Shown: positions 55,135-63,260 of the stretch, in pieces
Position numbering within the stretch: the stretch's first letter is position 1
Layout: each line of letters begins with the position of its first letter
DNA from: Pseudaquabacterium pictum
GTDB taxonomy: Bacteria > Pseudomonadota > Gammaproteobacteria > Burkholderiales > Burkholderiaceae_C
NCBI RefSeq assembly: GCF_005403045.1
Contig: NZ_BJCL01000004.1
Span: 186,001 to 250,000 of the forward strand
Length of the DNA: 64,000 bases
Direction: 5' to 3'
Made by a program: the position numbers and the translations under genes
The notes under the pieces: generated by a model
What the model saw: only the letters and a program-made list of their open reading frames with translations
The model's database searches: none
Told to the model about the DNA's origin: nothing

Positions 55135-55872
55135 TCAGACTCGTGTGGTGTAGACCTGCTGGACCTTCGCGGACTGCTGGATCTGGTCGACCGTGCCCGA
55201 GTCCAGCACCTTGCCCTGGTCCAGCACGGTCAGCACGTCGCAGATGTCGCGGATGAAGTCGAGGTCGTGCTCGACGATCACCAGCGCGCAGGTGGACTTG
55301 ATCGGCATCAGCAACTCGCCGGTCACCCGGCGCTCCTCGGGGCTCATGCCGCCGGTGGGCTCGTCCAGCAGCAGCAGCTGCGGCTTGGGCGCCAGCGCCA
55401 TCGCGATCTCCAGCCACTGCTGCTCGCCGTGCGACAGCGCGCCGGCGAGCTCGTCGGCACGGTCGGCCAGGCGGAAGCGCTCCAGCGCATGCATCACCTC
55501 GCCGCGCATCCTGGTGCGGCTGCGCGAGCGGATCAGCGCCCACACGCCCTGCTCGGCCTGCAGCGCCAGCAGCACGTTGTCGTAGACCGACAGCTCGGGC
55601 AGCACCGCGGTGATCTGGAACTTCAGGCTCAGCCCCAAGCGTGCGCGCTCGTAGGGCGTGGCGTTGGTGATGTCGGTGCCACCGAAGTGCACCGTGCCGC
55701 TGCTGGGCAGGTGGGCGCCGGCGATGGCCTTCAGCAGCGTGCTCTTGCCCGAGCCGTTGGGTCCGATCAGGCCGTGGAAGGTGCCGGCGCGCACGGTGAC
55801 ATCGACGCCGCCCAGCGCCTGCAGCGTGCCGAAGCGCTTGGTGACGCCGCGGACTTCCAGCAGTTCACTCAC
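55135..55872 (-). CDS. Branched-chain/urea-type ABC ATPase, LivG/UrtD type
   Basis: 245 residues. Walker A GPNGSGKST near residue 37, FQITAVLPELSVYDNV in the LivG Q-loop region, signature LSHGEQQWLEIAMAL (the HGEQQ form characteristic of UrtD-like ATPases), Walker B LLLLDEPTGGMSPEE. The start is a GTG at 55872 that overlaps the permease stop (GTGA). Together with the LivF-type protein it forms the cytoplasmic heterodimer. The UrtD-like signature fits the nearby amidases. Confidence 0.93.
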   Translation of the reverse strand: MSELLEVRGVTKRFGTLQALGGVDVTVRAGTFHGLIGPNGSGKSTLLKAIAGAHLPSSGTVHFGGTDITNATPYERARLGLSLKFQITAVLPELSVYDNVLLALQAEQGVWALIRSRSRTRMRGEVMHALERFRLADRADELAGALSHGEQQWLEIAMALAPKPQLLLLDEPTGGMSPEERRVTGELLMPIKSTCALVIVEHDLDFIRDICDVLTVLDQGKVLDSGTVDQIQQSAKVQQVYTTRV

Positions 55873-56870
55873 TTGGGGCCCTTCCGCCCGCCGAAGGAGC
55901 CGATGCGCTCGCGCGGCGAGACGAAGAAGCCGAGGATGCCGGTGGGCTTGAACACCACCACCACCAGCAGCACCACGCCCAGGATCACCGGCCAGTACTG
56001 CTTGATCGCGTCCTGGTCGGCCAGCACATAGCTGATGGTCTCGATCAGGAAGGCGCCGATCACCGGCCCGATCAGCGTGCCGCTGCCGCCGAACAGCGCG
56101 TACAGCACCGCGGTGGTCGACAGGCCCGGCCCCATGTTGCCCGGGCCGATGAAACCCTGGTGGTACGAGTAGAGCGCGCCGGCCAGCCCCGCCAGCAGGC
56201 CGGCGAAGGAGAAGATCAGCGCCTTGAACACCTGGGTGCGGTAGCCGAAGAAGGCCAGCCGCTCCTCGTTCTGCCGCATGCCGGCCAGCACCAGGCCGAA
56301 CTGCGAGCGCACGATGTAGCGCGAGGCGCCGTAGCACAGCGCCAGGATGGCCAGCACCATGTAGTAGAAGGCCGGCCCCTCGACCATCTCGAACGATCCC
56401 CACTGCAGCAGCTTGACCGACGACAGGCCGTTGCCCGCGCCCACGTACTGCCAGCCCGAGACCAGCCGCTCGGCGGCATAGGCGCCGGTCAGCGTGCCCA
56501 GCGAGACGAAGATCACCGTCGGCGTGCGCCGCCCCAGCAGCAGGAAGGCGGCGAACGCGAACGACAGCAACAGCCCCACGCCCATGGCGATGGGCAGCGT
56601 GCCCCAGCCGTGGCTGAACTCCAGGTCGCGCCCGATCAGCGCGATGGCATAACCCGCCACGCCGAAGAACAGCGCCTGGCCGAAGCTCATGATGCCGGAG
56701 TAGCCCCAGCACAGGTCGAAGCTGATCGCCAGCAGCGACAGGATCAGCACATTGGTGGCCAGCGTGATCAGCTCGGGCTTGCTCGTCAGCAGCAGCGGCG
56801 TGGCCAGCGCGATGGCGAAGACCGCGATCTCGATGACCGGCAGGATGCGCCGGGGGGGCCGGGTCAGCAC
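55869..56870 (-). CDS. Branched-chain/urea-type ABC permease, LivM/UrtC type
   Basis: 333 residues, about nine hydrophobic helices. The LivM/UrtC pattern CWGYSGIMSFGQALFFGVAGYA is at about 53-75, and the EAA-like loop is in GMRQNEERLAFFGYRTQVFK. The start is a GTG at 56870, four bases below the stop of the binding-protein gene, without a better codon upstream. It pairs with the LivH-type subunit at 58131-58988. Its 3' end overlaps the LivG gene by four bases. Confidence 0.93.
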   Translation of the reverse strand: MLTRPPRRILPVIEIAVFAIALATPLLLTSKPELITLATNVLILSLLAISFDLCWGYSGIMSFGQALFFGVAGYAIALIGRDLEFSHGWGTLPIAMGVGLLLSFAFAAFLLLGRRTPTVIFVSLGTLTGAYAAERLVSGWQYVGAGNGLSSVKLLQWGSFEMVEGPAFYYMVLAILALCYGASRYIVRSQFGLVLAGMRQNEERLAFFGYRTQVFKALIFSFAGLLAGLAGALYSYHQGFIGPGNMGPGLSTTAVLYALFGGSGTLIGPVIGAFLIETISYVLADQDAIKQYWPVILGVVLLVVVVFKPTGILGFFVSPRERIGSFGGRKGPK

Positions 56871-56874
56871 GGGA

Positions 56875-58134
56875 TCAGCACTCCTTGGGGTCGACCATGC
56901 CGTGCTTGGAGATGATGTCCCAGCGCAGCTTGTCGCCGTCCTTCTTGCACTGCGCCACGTACATGTTCATCTTCGCGTGCATCTTGCCCGGCACCATCTC
57001 GGCGCCGCCGCCGGGGCCCTTGTCGATCTTGGCCTTGTCCAGCGCGGCCGACACCGTCTCGCGGTTGGTGTCGCCCTTGGTGGCCTTGACGGCCGCCTCG
57101 TACAGGCGGATGCCGCGGTACATGCCGGTGGCCGCGCTGCCGGCGGTGAACTGGTACTTGGTGCCGGGGAACTTCTTGGCATAGGCGGCCAGCAGCTCCT
57201 TGCTGAACGGGTCGTCCACGGTGTGGAAGAAGTCCAGACAGGAGTACACGCCTTCCAGCTCGCGCGCCGGCACGTAGTTCAGCGAGTTCTCGTCGAAGTA
57301 GACGCAGGCCTGCGCACCACCGCGCTGCGGGAAGCCCGATTCATACAGCTGCTTCATGAACGGCTGCAGGCCCGGGGGAATGATGGTGTTGAACACGCAG
57401 TCGACCTTGCCGTCGCGGATCTTGTTGATCGTGGCCGAGTACTCGGCCTGGTCCAGCGGGTAGTACTCCTCGAACACCACCTCGCCGCCGTTGGCCTGGA
57501 TCACCTTGCGGGCGTACTTGTTCAGCAGCTGCGGCCACACATAGTTGGCCGAGGGCATGGCGAAGCGCTTCTTGCCCACCGTCTTGATCAGGTAGGGAAT
57601 CAGCTCGTCGATCTGCTGCGCCGGCGACGGGCCGGTGTTGAACAGGTGCTTGGTGCACTCCTGGCCTTCGTACAGCTGCGGGTAGATGTAGAGCGTCTTG
57701 CCGCGGTTGACGATCGGGTCCTTGATGGCCTGGCGCATCGCCGAGGTGATGCCGCCGAGCACCACGTCGACCTTGTCGCGCTGGATCAGCTTGCGCACAT
57801 TGGCCACGGCCGCCTTCGGGTCGGAGGCGGTGTCCTCCAGGAACAGCTCCACCGGCCGGCCGGCCATGCCGCCGGCGGCATTGATCTGCTCGACCGCCAG
57901 CTGCGCGACCTGCCAGTTGGAGTTGCCCGATGGCGCGATGGCGCCGGTGATGTCGGTGGCGATGCCCAGCTTGATGGCGTTCTTGCCCTGGCCCCAGGCG
58001 GCCGGCAGGAACCAGCTGCCGGGTCCGCCCGCCGTCCAGCCGGCCAGCGCCAGCGCGGCCGACCGGGTGACGATGCGGCGGCGGTCCGGACGGGCCGGTT
58101 GGTTGGAAGCGTCGTCGAACTTGTCTTGGCTCAT
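56875..58134 (-). CDS. ABC importer substrate-binding protein (AmiC/UrtA/LivJ type)
   Basis: 419 residues. A long N-terminal signal has the RRRIVTRS stretch followed by a hydrophobic run and ends PAAWGQG, so export by Tat is likely. The mature protein is a type I periplasmic binding fold: IKLGIATDITGAIAPSGN, NAAGGMAGRPVELFLEDTASDP, KVDVVLGGITSAMRQAI. This is close to the UrtA/amide-binding branch and not to LivJ. It is placed between the two permeases and overlaps the LivH-type gene by four bases. The substrate is probably urea or a short amide. Confidence 0.92.
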   Translation of the reverse strand: MSQDKFDDASNQPARPDRRRIVTRSAALALAGWTAGGPGSWFLPAAWGQGKNAIKLGIATDITGAIAPSGNSNWQVAQLAVEQINAAGGMAGRPVELFLEDTASDPKAAVANVRKLIQRDKVDVVLGGITSAMRQAIKDPIVNRGKTLYIYPQLYEGQECTKHLFNTGPSPAQQIDELIPYLIKTVGKKRFAMPSANYVWPQLLNKYARKVIQANGGEVVFEEYYPLDQAEYSATINKIRDGKVDCVFNTIIPPGLQPFMKQLYESGFPQRGGAQACVYFDENSLNYVPARELEGVYSCLDFFHTVDDPFSKELLAAYAKKFPGTKYQFTAGSAATGMYRGIRLYEAAVKATKGDTNRETVSAALDKAKIDKGPGGGAEMVPGKMHAKMNMYVAQCKKDGDKLRWDIISKHGMVDPKEC

Positions 58135-58988
58135 TTTCTTGCTCCTGCGATGAAGCCCTGTGGGCGTAACTTGACGATGACCAGCGCGATGAGGAACACC
58201 AGGGGATCGGCCAGCACGGGCGGCACGGCCCATGGCAGGCCGGCGGCCATCGCGCCGATGGCCGCCGCTCCCAGCACCGGCCCTTCGAAGGTGCCGACGC
58301 CGCCCAGCATCACCGACAGGAAACCCTGCACGAGGAAGCGCAGGCCCATGTCGGCCGACAGCTGGTACAGCGGCACCACCAGTGCACCGGCCAGGCCGGC
58401 CAGCGCGGCACCGAAGGCGAAGGTGGCGGTGTAGAGGGTGCCCGTCGAGATGCCGCAGGCGCGCGCCAGCATCGCGTTCTCGAGCGAGCCGCGGATGCGC
58501 AGGCCGAACGAGGTGCGCACCAGGAACAGCCAGCTGCCGGCGATGACCGCCCCCGTGGTGACGATGATCACCGTGCGCCAGATCGAGAAGTCCAGCCCCA
58601 GCATCGACCAGGAGCCGGGCCAGGGCTCGGCCACCGAGCGGTAGTGGCCGCCCAGCAGGCCGCGCACGATCTCGCGGATGATCAGCCCGATGGCATAGGT
58701 GCCCAGCATCGCGATGATGGGCGACGCATAGAAGCGGCGGATGATGGTGCGCTCCAGCACCACGCCGAACAGGCCGACGACGATGGGCGCCGCGATGATG
58801 CCCACCCAGATGTTCAGCCCCGCCTCGCTGACCACGAACACGGTGTAGGCGCCCAGCAGCACCAGCTCGCCATGGGCGAAGTTGAAGATGCCCATCATGC
58901 TGGCGATCACGCCCAGGCCCAGCACGATCAGCACCATCACCGCGGTGAAGGCCAGGATGTCGAAGGCGAAGCGGACGATGTCGAGCAT
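58131..58988 (-). CDS. Branched-chain/urea-type ABC permease, LivH/UrtB type
   Basis: 285 residues with about eight hydrophobic helices. The LivH-type opening VLIVLGLGVIASMMGIFNFAHGELVLLGAY is at about 20-50, and the EAA-like loop is in ENAMLARACGISTGTLYTATFAFGAALAG. The ATG at 58988 follows immediately on the nitrilase gene (stop at 58999). It is read before the binding protein, LivM, LivG and LivF genes. With these it forms a complete importer. Confidence 0.94.
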   Translation of the reverse strand: MLDIVRFAFDILAFTAVMVLIVLGLGVIASMMGIFNFAHGELVLLGAYTVFVVSEAGLNIWVGIIAAPIVVGLFGVVLERTIIRRFYASPIIAMLGTYAIGLIIREIVRGLLGGHYRSVAEPWPGSWSMLGLDFSIWRTVIIVTTGAVIAGSWLFLVRTSFGLRIRGSLENAMLARACGISTGTLYTATFAFGAALAGLAGALVVPLYQLSADMGLRFLVQGFLSVMLGGVGTFEGPVLGAAAIGAMAAGLPWAVPPVLADPLVFLIALVIVKLRPQGFIAGARK

Positions 58989-58998
58989 GGCGATCCGC

Positions 58999-59877
58999 TC
59001 AAAACCAGCCAGGCTTGACGCCGGTGCCGAGCATGGCGTCGTAGTGGTCGGTGCGGCGGTCGCGCAGGATCTGGTTGAAGTCGTTCCAGTTGCGCGCGCG
59101 CCGGGCCAGCGACAGGTTCAGGTCGGCGATCAGCGTCTCGGGCTCGGTGCGGCTGGCCGGCCCGGCCACCGGCCAGCCGGTGTGGGCGCAGATCAGCGAG
59201 CTGCCGAGGAAGGGCTGGCCGCGCTCGGTGCCCACCCGGTCGGCGCAGGCGACGAACAGCGAGTTGACATGGGCCGCGCCCATGGCCAGCACATTGGCCA
59301 TCGCCGGCTGGGCCGGGTCCTGGCCGGGGATCGGCACCCAGTTGGTCGGCACGCAGACGATGTCGGCGCCCTGCAGCGCGCACAGCCGCCAGGCCTCGGG
59401 GAACCAGCCGTCGTAGCAGATCAGCATGCCGATGCGCCCGATCGGCGTGGCGTAGACCGGAAAGCCCAGATCGCCCGGCTCGAAGAACAGGTTCTCGGCC
59501 GCCCACAGGTGCATCTTGCGGAAGGTGCCGATGTGGCCATCGGGCCCGACCAGCACCGCCGCGTTGTACAGCCTGGGGCCCACCCGCTCGGCCAGGCCGG
59601 CGACGATCCAGGCGCCATGCCGCTTCGCCGCCGCCATCCACGCGGTGCAGGCGGGGCCGTGCGGAATCTCCTCGGCCAGTGCAAAGGCCTCGTCGCGGGT
59701 GGCGAAGACATAGCCCGACGACGTCAGCTCGGGCAGCACCATCAGCTTGGCGCCCTGGGCGGCCGCGGCATCGATGCGGGCGACGCTGTCGGCGATGTTG
59801 TCGTGCAGCGCACCGACGCGCGGCTCCATCTGGATGCAGGCGACGCGGACCGGGCTTTCGGCGGGCAGGGTGCGCAT
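58999..59877 (-). CDS. Nitrilase-superfamily amidohydrolase (C-N hydrolase)
   Basis: 292 residues. The Glu-Lys-Cys triad is complete: Glu50 (MVLPELTSSG), Lys121 (TFRKMHLW) and Cys154 (LICYDGWFPE). These fit aliphatic amidases, carbamoyl-amidohydrolases and omega-amidases more than true nitrilases. It cuts an amide or carbamoyl group with release of ammonia. It lies between the amidase gene and the LivH-type gene on the same strand, in line with a shared role of uptake and hydrolysis of one nitrogen compound. Confidence 0.92.
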   Translation of the reverse strand: MRTLPAESPVRVACIQMEPRVGALHDNIADSVARIDAAAAQGAKLMVLPELTSSGYVFATRDEAFALAEEIPHGPACTAWMAAAKRHGAWIVAGLAERVGPRLYNAAVLVGPDGHIGTFRKMHLWAAENLFFEPGDLGFPVYATPIGRIGMLICYDGWFPEAWRLCALQGADIVCVPTNWVPIPGQDPAQPAMANVLAMGAAHVNSLFVACADRVGTERGQPFLGSSLICAHTGWPVAGPASRTEPETLIADLNLSLARRARNWNDFNQILRDRRTDHYDAMLGTGVKPGWF

Positions 59878-59885
59878 CGGACGTC

Positions 59886-61280
59886 TCAGCGCTGCGGCTG
59901 GCGGGTGTGCCAGTCGGTGGCGCGCTCGTAGGCACGGGCGATGCGCAGGATGCGGGCCTCGCCGAAGGGCCGGCCCATCACCTGGAAGGCGGTGGGCAGG
60001 CCGCCCTGGCCGAAGCCGCAGGGCACCGACACCGATGGCGTGCCGGTGACATTGGCCGGCGCCGACAGCCGCACATAGACCCCCGATGCGGTCTCCTCGA
60101 CCCCATCGGGCCAGGTGATGGTCGGCTGGTCGCGGCGCATCGCCACCGCCGCCACGGCCGGGCCGATCAGGGCATCCAGTCCGTCGAACATCGTGGCCCA
60201 GGCGGCCTGGATCAGCGTGCGCTGGCGCAGCGCGGCGATGTAGTCGACCGCGGGGATCAGCATGCCGGCCTCGAGAAAGGTGCGCACATCCGGCTCATAG
60301 AGATCGGCCCGCTCGCGCAGCATGCTGCGGTGGTAGGCCGAGGCCTCGGGCATGCACAGGCCGAATTCGATGGCCGAGATCATGTCGGTCATCGGCACCG
60401 TGACCTCCACCAGCTCGGCGCCCTGGCTCTCCAGCAGCGCCAGCGCGGCGCGCACGTTGGCCGCCACCTCGGGCTCGACATGGTCGAAGAAGAAATTGCG
60501 CGGCACGCCGATGCGCAGGCCCTGCACGCCCAGCTCCAGCTCGGCGGTGTAGTCGGCCACCGGCACATCGGCGCTGCCGGGGTCGCGTGGATCATGGCCG
60601 GCCAGGGCGCCCAGCGTCACCGCGCAGTCGCCCACCGTGCGGGCCAGCGGGCCGGCATGGTCCAGCGACCAGCTCAACGAGGCGATGCCGACGCGGCTGA
60701 CCCGGCCGTAGGTGGGCTTCAGGCCCACCGTGCCGCAGACCGCGGCGGGGATGCGGATCGAGCCGCCGGTGTCGGTGCCCATGGCCATGAAGCAGCCGCG
60801 CGCCGCCAGCGTGGCGCCCGAGCCGCCCGACGAGCCACCGGGGATGTGCGCGGTGTTCCAGGGATTGCCGGTGGTGGGCGTGGCGATGCCGTAGGCGAAC
60901 TCATGCGTGTGGGTCATGCCGACGATGCAGGCGCCGGCCTGCTCCAGCCGCTGCACGCAGGCGGAGTCGGCCGCGGCGATGTGGTCATGCCGCACCTTGG
61001 AGCTGCAGGTGGCCGGCAGGCCGGCCATGTCGTAGAGGTCCTTCACCGCGACGGGCACGCCATGCAGTTCGCCGCGCCAGTGGCCGGCCAGGATCTCGCG
61101 CTCGGCCTGCCGCGCGGCGGCCATGGCGCGGGCCTCGGTCAGCCGCGCGTAGGCGTTGATGCGTGGCTCGTCAGCGGCGATGCGCTCCAGCGACAGCCGG
61201 GCCAGTTCCACCGGCGAGACGTCCTTCGTGCGGATGGCCGCGGCCACCTCGCGCATCGACAGGTCGAGCAGGCCGGCCAT
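59886..61280 (-). CDS. Amidase-signature enzyme, AtzE/GatA-like
   Basis: 464 residues. Catalytic residues Lys80 (GVPVAVKDL), Ser150 (IPGGSSGG) and Ser174 (DTGGSIR) are in place with normal GatA-like spacing. The ATG at 61280 follows one base after the stop of the AtzG-like gene, which argues that the two make a complex, as AtzE and AtzG do in cyanuric-acid breakdown (a GatA-GatC-like pair). In that family the substrate is a carboxybiuret-type amide; here it is unknown. Confidence 0.93.
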   Translation of the reverse strand: MAGLLDLSMREVAAAIRTKDVSPVELARLSLERIAADEPRINAYARLTEARAMAAARQAEREILAGHWRGELHGVPVAVKDLYDMAGLPATCSSKVRHDHIAAADSACVQRLEQAGACIVGMTHTHEFAYGIATPTTGNPWNTAHIPGGSSGGSGATLAARGCFMAMGTDTGGSIRIPAAVCGTVGLKPTYGRVSRVGIASLSWSLDHAGPLARTVGDCAVTLGALAGHDPRDPGSADVPVADYTAELELGVQGLRIGVPRNFFFDHVEPEVAANVRAALALLESQGAELVEVTVPMTDMISAIEFGLCMPEASAYHRSMLRERADLYEPDVRTFLEAGMLIPAVDYIAALRQRTLIQAAWATMFDGLDALIGPAVAAVAMRRDQPTITWPDGVEETASGVYVRLSAPANVTGTPSVSVPCGFGQGGLPTAFQVMGRPFGEARILRIARAYERATDWHTRQPQR

Positions 61281-61281
61281 G

Positions 61282-61482
61282 TCAGCGCCCCGTCCAGCTG
61301 GCGTGGAAGGCGATGGCCGGCGGCGTCTCGCCCAGCTCGGTGCTGTGCAGCACATCGAGCAGGGCATAGAAGCCGTCCATCGCTGGCACGAGTTGTGCGA
61401 CGCGCTCCGCATCGAGCGTCAGGTCTGCGAGTGTCGCGGCGGCCTCGACCAGCGGGGCGTTGGTGGGTGTGCGCATGGACAT
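61282..61482 (-). CDS. AtzG-like (DUF4089) small subunit
   Basis: 66 residues. The sequence after the start is MRTPTNAPLVEAAATLADL with the DUF4089 helix pattern AERVAQLVPAMDGFYALLDVL, a GatC-like helical fold that wraps around the amidase, and ends AFHASWTGR. Two ATG codons (61482 and 61476) are possible. It is the first gene of the minus-strand amidase/importer operon. The opposite, plus-strand gene at 61660 is 177 bases away and lies divergently. Confidence 0.85.
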   Translation of the reverse strand: MSMRTPTNAPLVEAAATLADLTLDAERVAQLVPAMDGFYALLDVLHSTELGETPPAIAFHASWTGR

Positions 61483-61659
61483 GGTGGCAATCACTTTCCC
61501 AGGCAACTATTTCGGCCCATGCTACGCCGCGACTTCGGGCGCCGTCAACCGTGTTCTTGCCCCGCGTTGCGCGGGCCCTGGCGGCGGTATGCTCGGCCGG
61601 GCGTCGGGCGCAGGCGCCGGTCGGCTGACCGGTGGTCACGACGCAGACGGGGGCATCGG

Positions 61660-62751
61660 GTGGGGCAGTTGAAGCCAAGCGATGTGTTCGGGCGCGGGCT
61701 GCTGCAGCGGGCCCGCGTGCACCGGCGCGGGCCGTTCCATGTCGGCGTGCTGATCCCCACGTCGGGTGCGATGGGGCTGCTCGGGCCGTGTGCGCTGGCC
61801 TGTGCGGCGCTGGCGCGCGACAGCTGGAACGCCCAGGGCGGCCTCGATGGGCGCGAGGTGCGGTTGACGCTGCTGAACGCCAGCGAGGCCAACACCGGGC
61901 TCGACGACGACGTGCGCGACCTGGTCGCCGATGGCGCGGTCGATGCCCTGGTGGCGCTGAGCAACACCGCCGTGTGCCGGCGCATTGCCGGCGTGGTCGA
62001 TGCCCGCGTGCCGCTCATCTACACGCCCTTGTACGAGGGCTGCGGCCTGCCGGCCTGGGTGCATGCCATCGGCGAGACGCCGGAACGCCAGCTGCTGCCG
62101 GCCATCGACTGGCTGGCCGGGCGCTACCGGCCGCGGCGGTGGTACCTGCTGGGCAACGACTACAGCTGGCCGCGCCGCACCCATGCGCTGGCGCTGCCGG
62201 CCATCCGCACCAGCGGTGCCGAGGTGGTGCGCGAGCGCTACGTGCCGCTGGGCGAGCGCGACTATGACGCCATCATCGACGACGTGATCGCCAGCCGTGC
62301 GCAGGTGGTGCTGCTGTCGCTGCTGACGGCCGACGCGGTGCACTTCTGCCGTGCCTTCGAACGCGCCGGGCTCGGCGGCAAGGTGCTGCGGCTGTCGACC
62401 TGTGTCGAGGAGAACACCGTGCTCGGCGTGGGCGATGCCAACTCCGAGGGCATGTTCGTCGCCGCGGGCTACTTCGATGCGCTGGATTCCGATGCCAACC
62501 ACGCCTTCAAGGAGCGCTACCGCGCCCGCTTCGGCGACCGCGCGCCGGCGCTGAACTCCGCCTCGCAGTCGGTCTACGAGGGCTTCGCCCACCTGCAGCG
62601 GCAGGCGCAGACCCGGCGCGGCCCGCTGCTGCCGGGCGCACGCGACACCCAGCGTGGCGCCTACGACGCCGGCCGCAGCCCGATCTACCTGGGCGAGGTG
62701 CGCGGCCTGGGCATCCGCCCGCTGCGCACGCTCACCGATGCGCCTGGATGA
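61660..62751 (+). CDS. Type I binding-fold protein without signal peptide (AmiC/FmdD-like), probable cytosolic sensor
   Basis: 363 residues. After the GTG start (VGQLKPSDVFGRGLLQR) the binding-protein core starts at once: FHVGVLIPTSGAMGLLGPCAL, RDSWNAQGGLDGREVRL. No hydrophobic export signal exists in front of it. It belongs with the AmiC amide sensor and the FmdD binding proteins, both related to UrtA. In Pseudomonas AmiC sits in the cytosol and releases the antiterminator AmiR in response to amides; no amiR is seen here. Its divergence from the amidase operon supports sensing of the same amide. The GTG at 61660 is preceded by a GGGGG stretch. Confidence 0.82.
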   Translation: MGQLKPSDVFGRGLLQRARVHRRGPFHVGVLIPTSGAMGLLGPCALACAALARDSWNAQGGLDGREVRLTLLNASEANTGLDDDVRDLVADGAVDALVALSNTAVCRRIAGVVDARVPLIYTPLYEGCGLPAWVHAIGETPERQLLPAIDWLAGRYRPRRWYLLGNDYSWPRRTHALALPAIRTSGAEVVRERYVPLGERDYDAIIDDVIASRAQVVLLSLLTADAVHFCRAFERAGLGGKVLRLSTCVEENTVLGVGDANSEGMFVAAGYFDALDSDANHAFKERYRARFGDRAPALNSASQSVYEGFAHLQRQAQTRRGPLLPGARDTQRGAYDAGRSPIYLGEVRGLGIRPLRTLTDAPG

Positions 62752-63178
62752 AGGCGCTGAGCAGTTCGCGCAACTGCGCCTCGCGCTCGGGCCCGAAGCT
62801 GTCGCGCAGGCGGTCCTGGTGGGCGCGCACATCGGCGCGCAGCGCGGCCACCTTCTGCAGCCCGAGGTCGGAGATGTGCAGGATCACGCGGCGCTGGTCC
62901 TGCGGATCGACCGCGCGCTGCACCAGCGCGGCCTCGGTCATCCGGTCGACCAGTTTGCAGGTGGCCGGCAGCTGCATGCCGGCCTGCTCGGCCAGCGCCG
63001 ACATCGACCGGCCCTGCTCGTCGGCCAGCACCTCCAGCACCCGCCAGAACTCGGCCGGCAGGCCTTCGGTGCCGACCAGCCGCCGCAAGTCCAATGTGGC
63101 CTGGCGGCTGGCCTGGCTCAGCAGACTGTGCAGGGCCTGACCGGCAGGCTGGGGTTCGGATTTCCGTCGGGTCGCCAT
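62732..63178 (-). CDS. MarR-family transcriptional regulator
   Basis: 148 residues. Winged HTH at about 45-110: FWRVLEVLADEQGRSMSALAEQAGMQLPATCKLVDRMTEAALVQR, with the wing in VDPQDQRRVILHI. The ATG at 63178 was chosen because of family length; the frame continues upstream without similarity. Its end overlaps the AmiC-like gene by 20 bases. An inverted repeat lies 13 bases upstream of its start and probably serves as its own operator. Effectors could be an aromatic or amide compound. Confidence 0.9.
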   Translation of the reverse strand: MATRRKSEPQPAGQALHSLLSQASRQATLDLRRLVGTEGLPAEFWRVLEVLADEQGRSMSALAEQAGMQLPATCKLVDRMTEAALVQRAVDPQDQRRVILHISDLGLQKVAALRADVRAHQDRLRDSFGPEREAQLRELLSAFIQAHR

Positions 63179-63190
63179 GGGATGCGGAGG

Positions 63191-63209
63191 TCGCACCGCC
63201 CTGGTGCGA
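63191..63209. promoter_or_regulatory. Inverted repeat upstream of marR-type gene
   Basis: TCGCACC (63191-63197) and GGTGCGA (63203-63209) form an exact inverted repeat with a five-base gap, 13 bases above the MarR start. This is the size and position of a MarR operator. A TATACT -10-like box is on the minus strand at 63238-63233, so bound protein would cover the start of the transcript. Confidence 0.55.
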
Positions 63210-63260
63210 AACGGGCTGACAGGCACCAAACCAGTATAGCCACCGGCCTGTTCTTCACCG

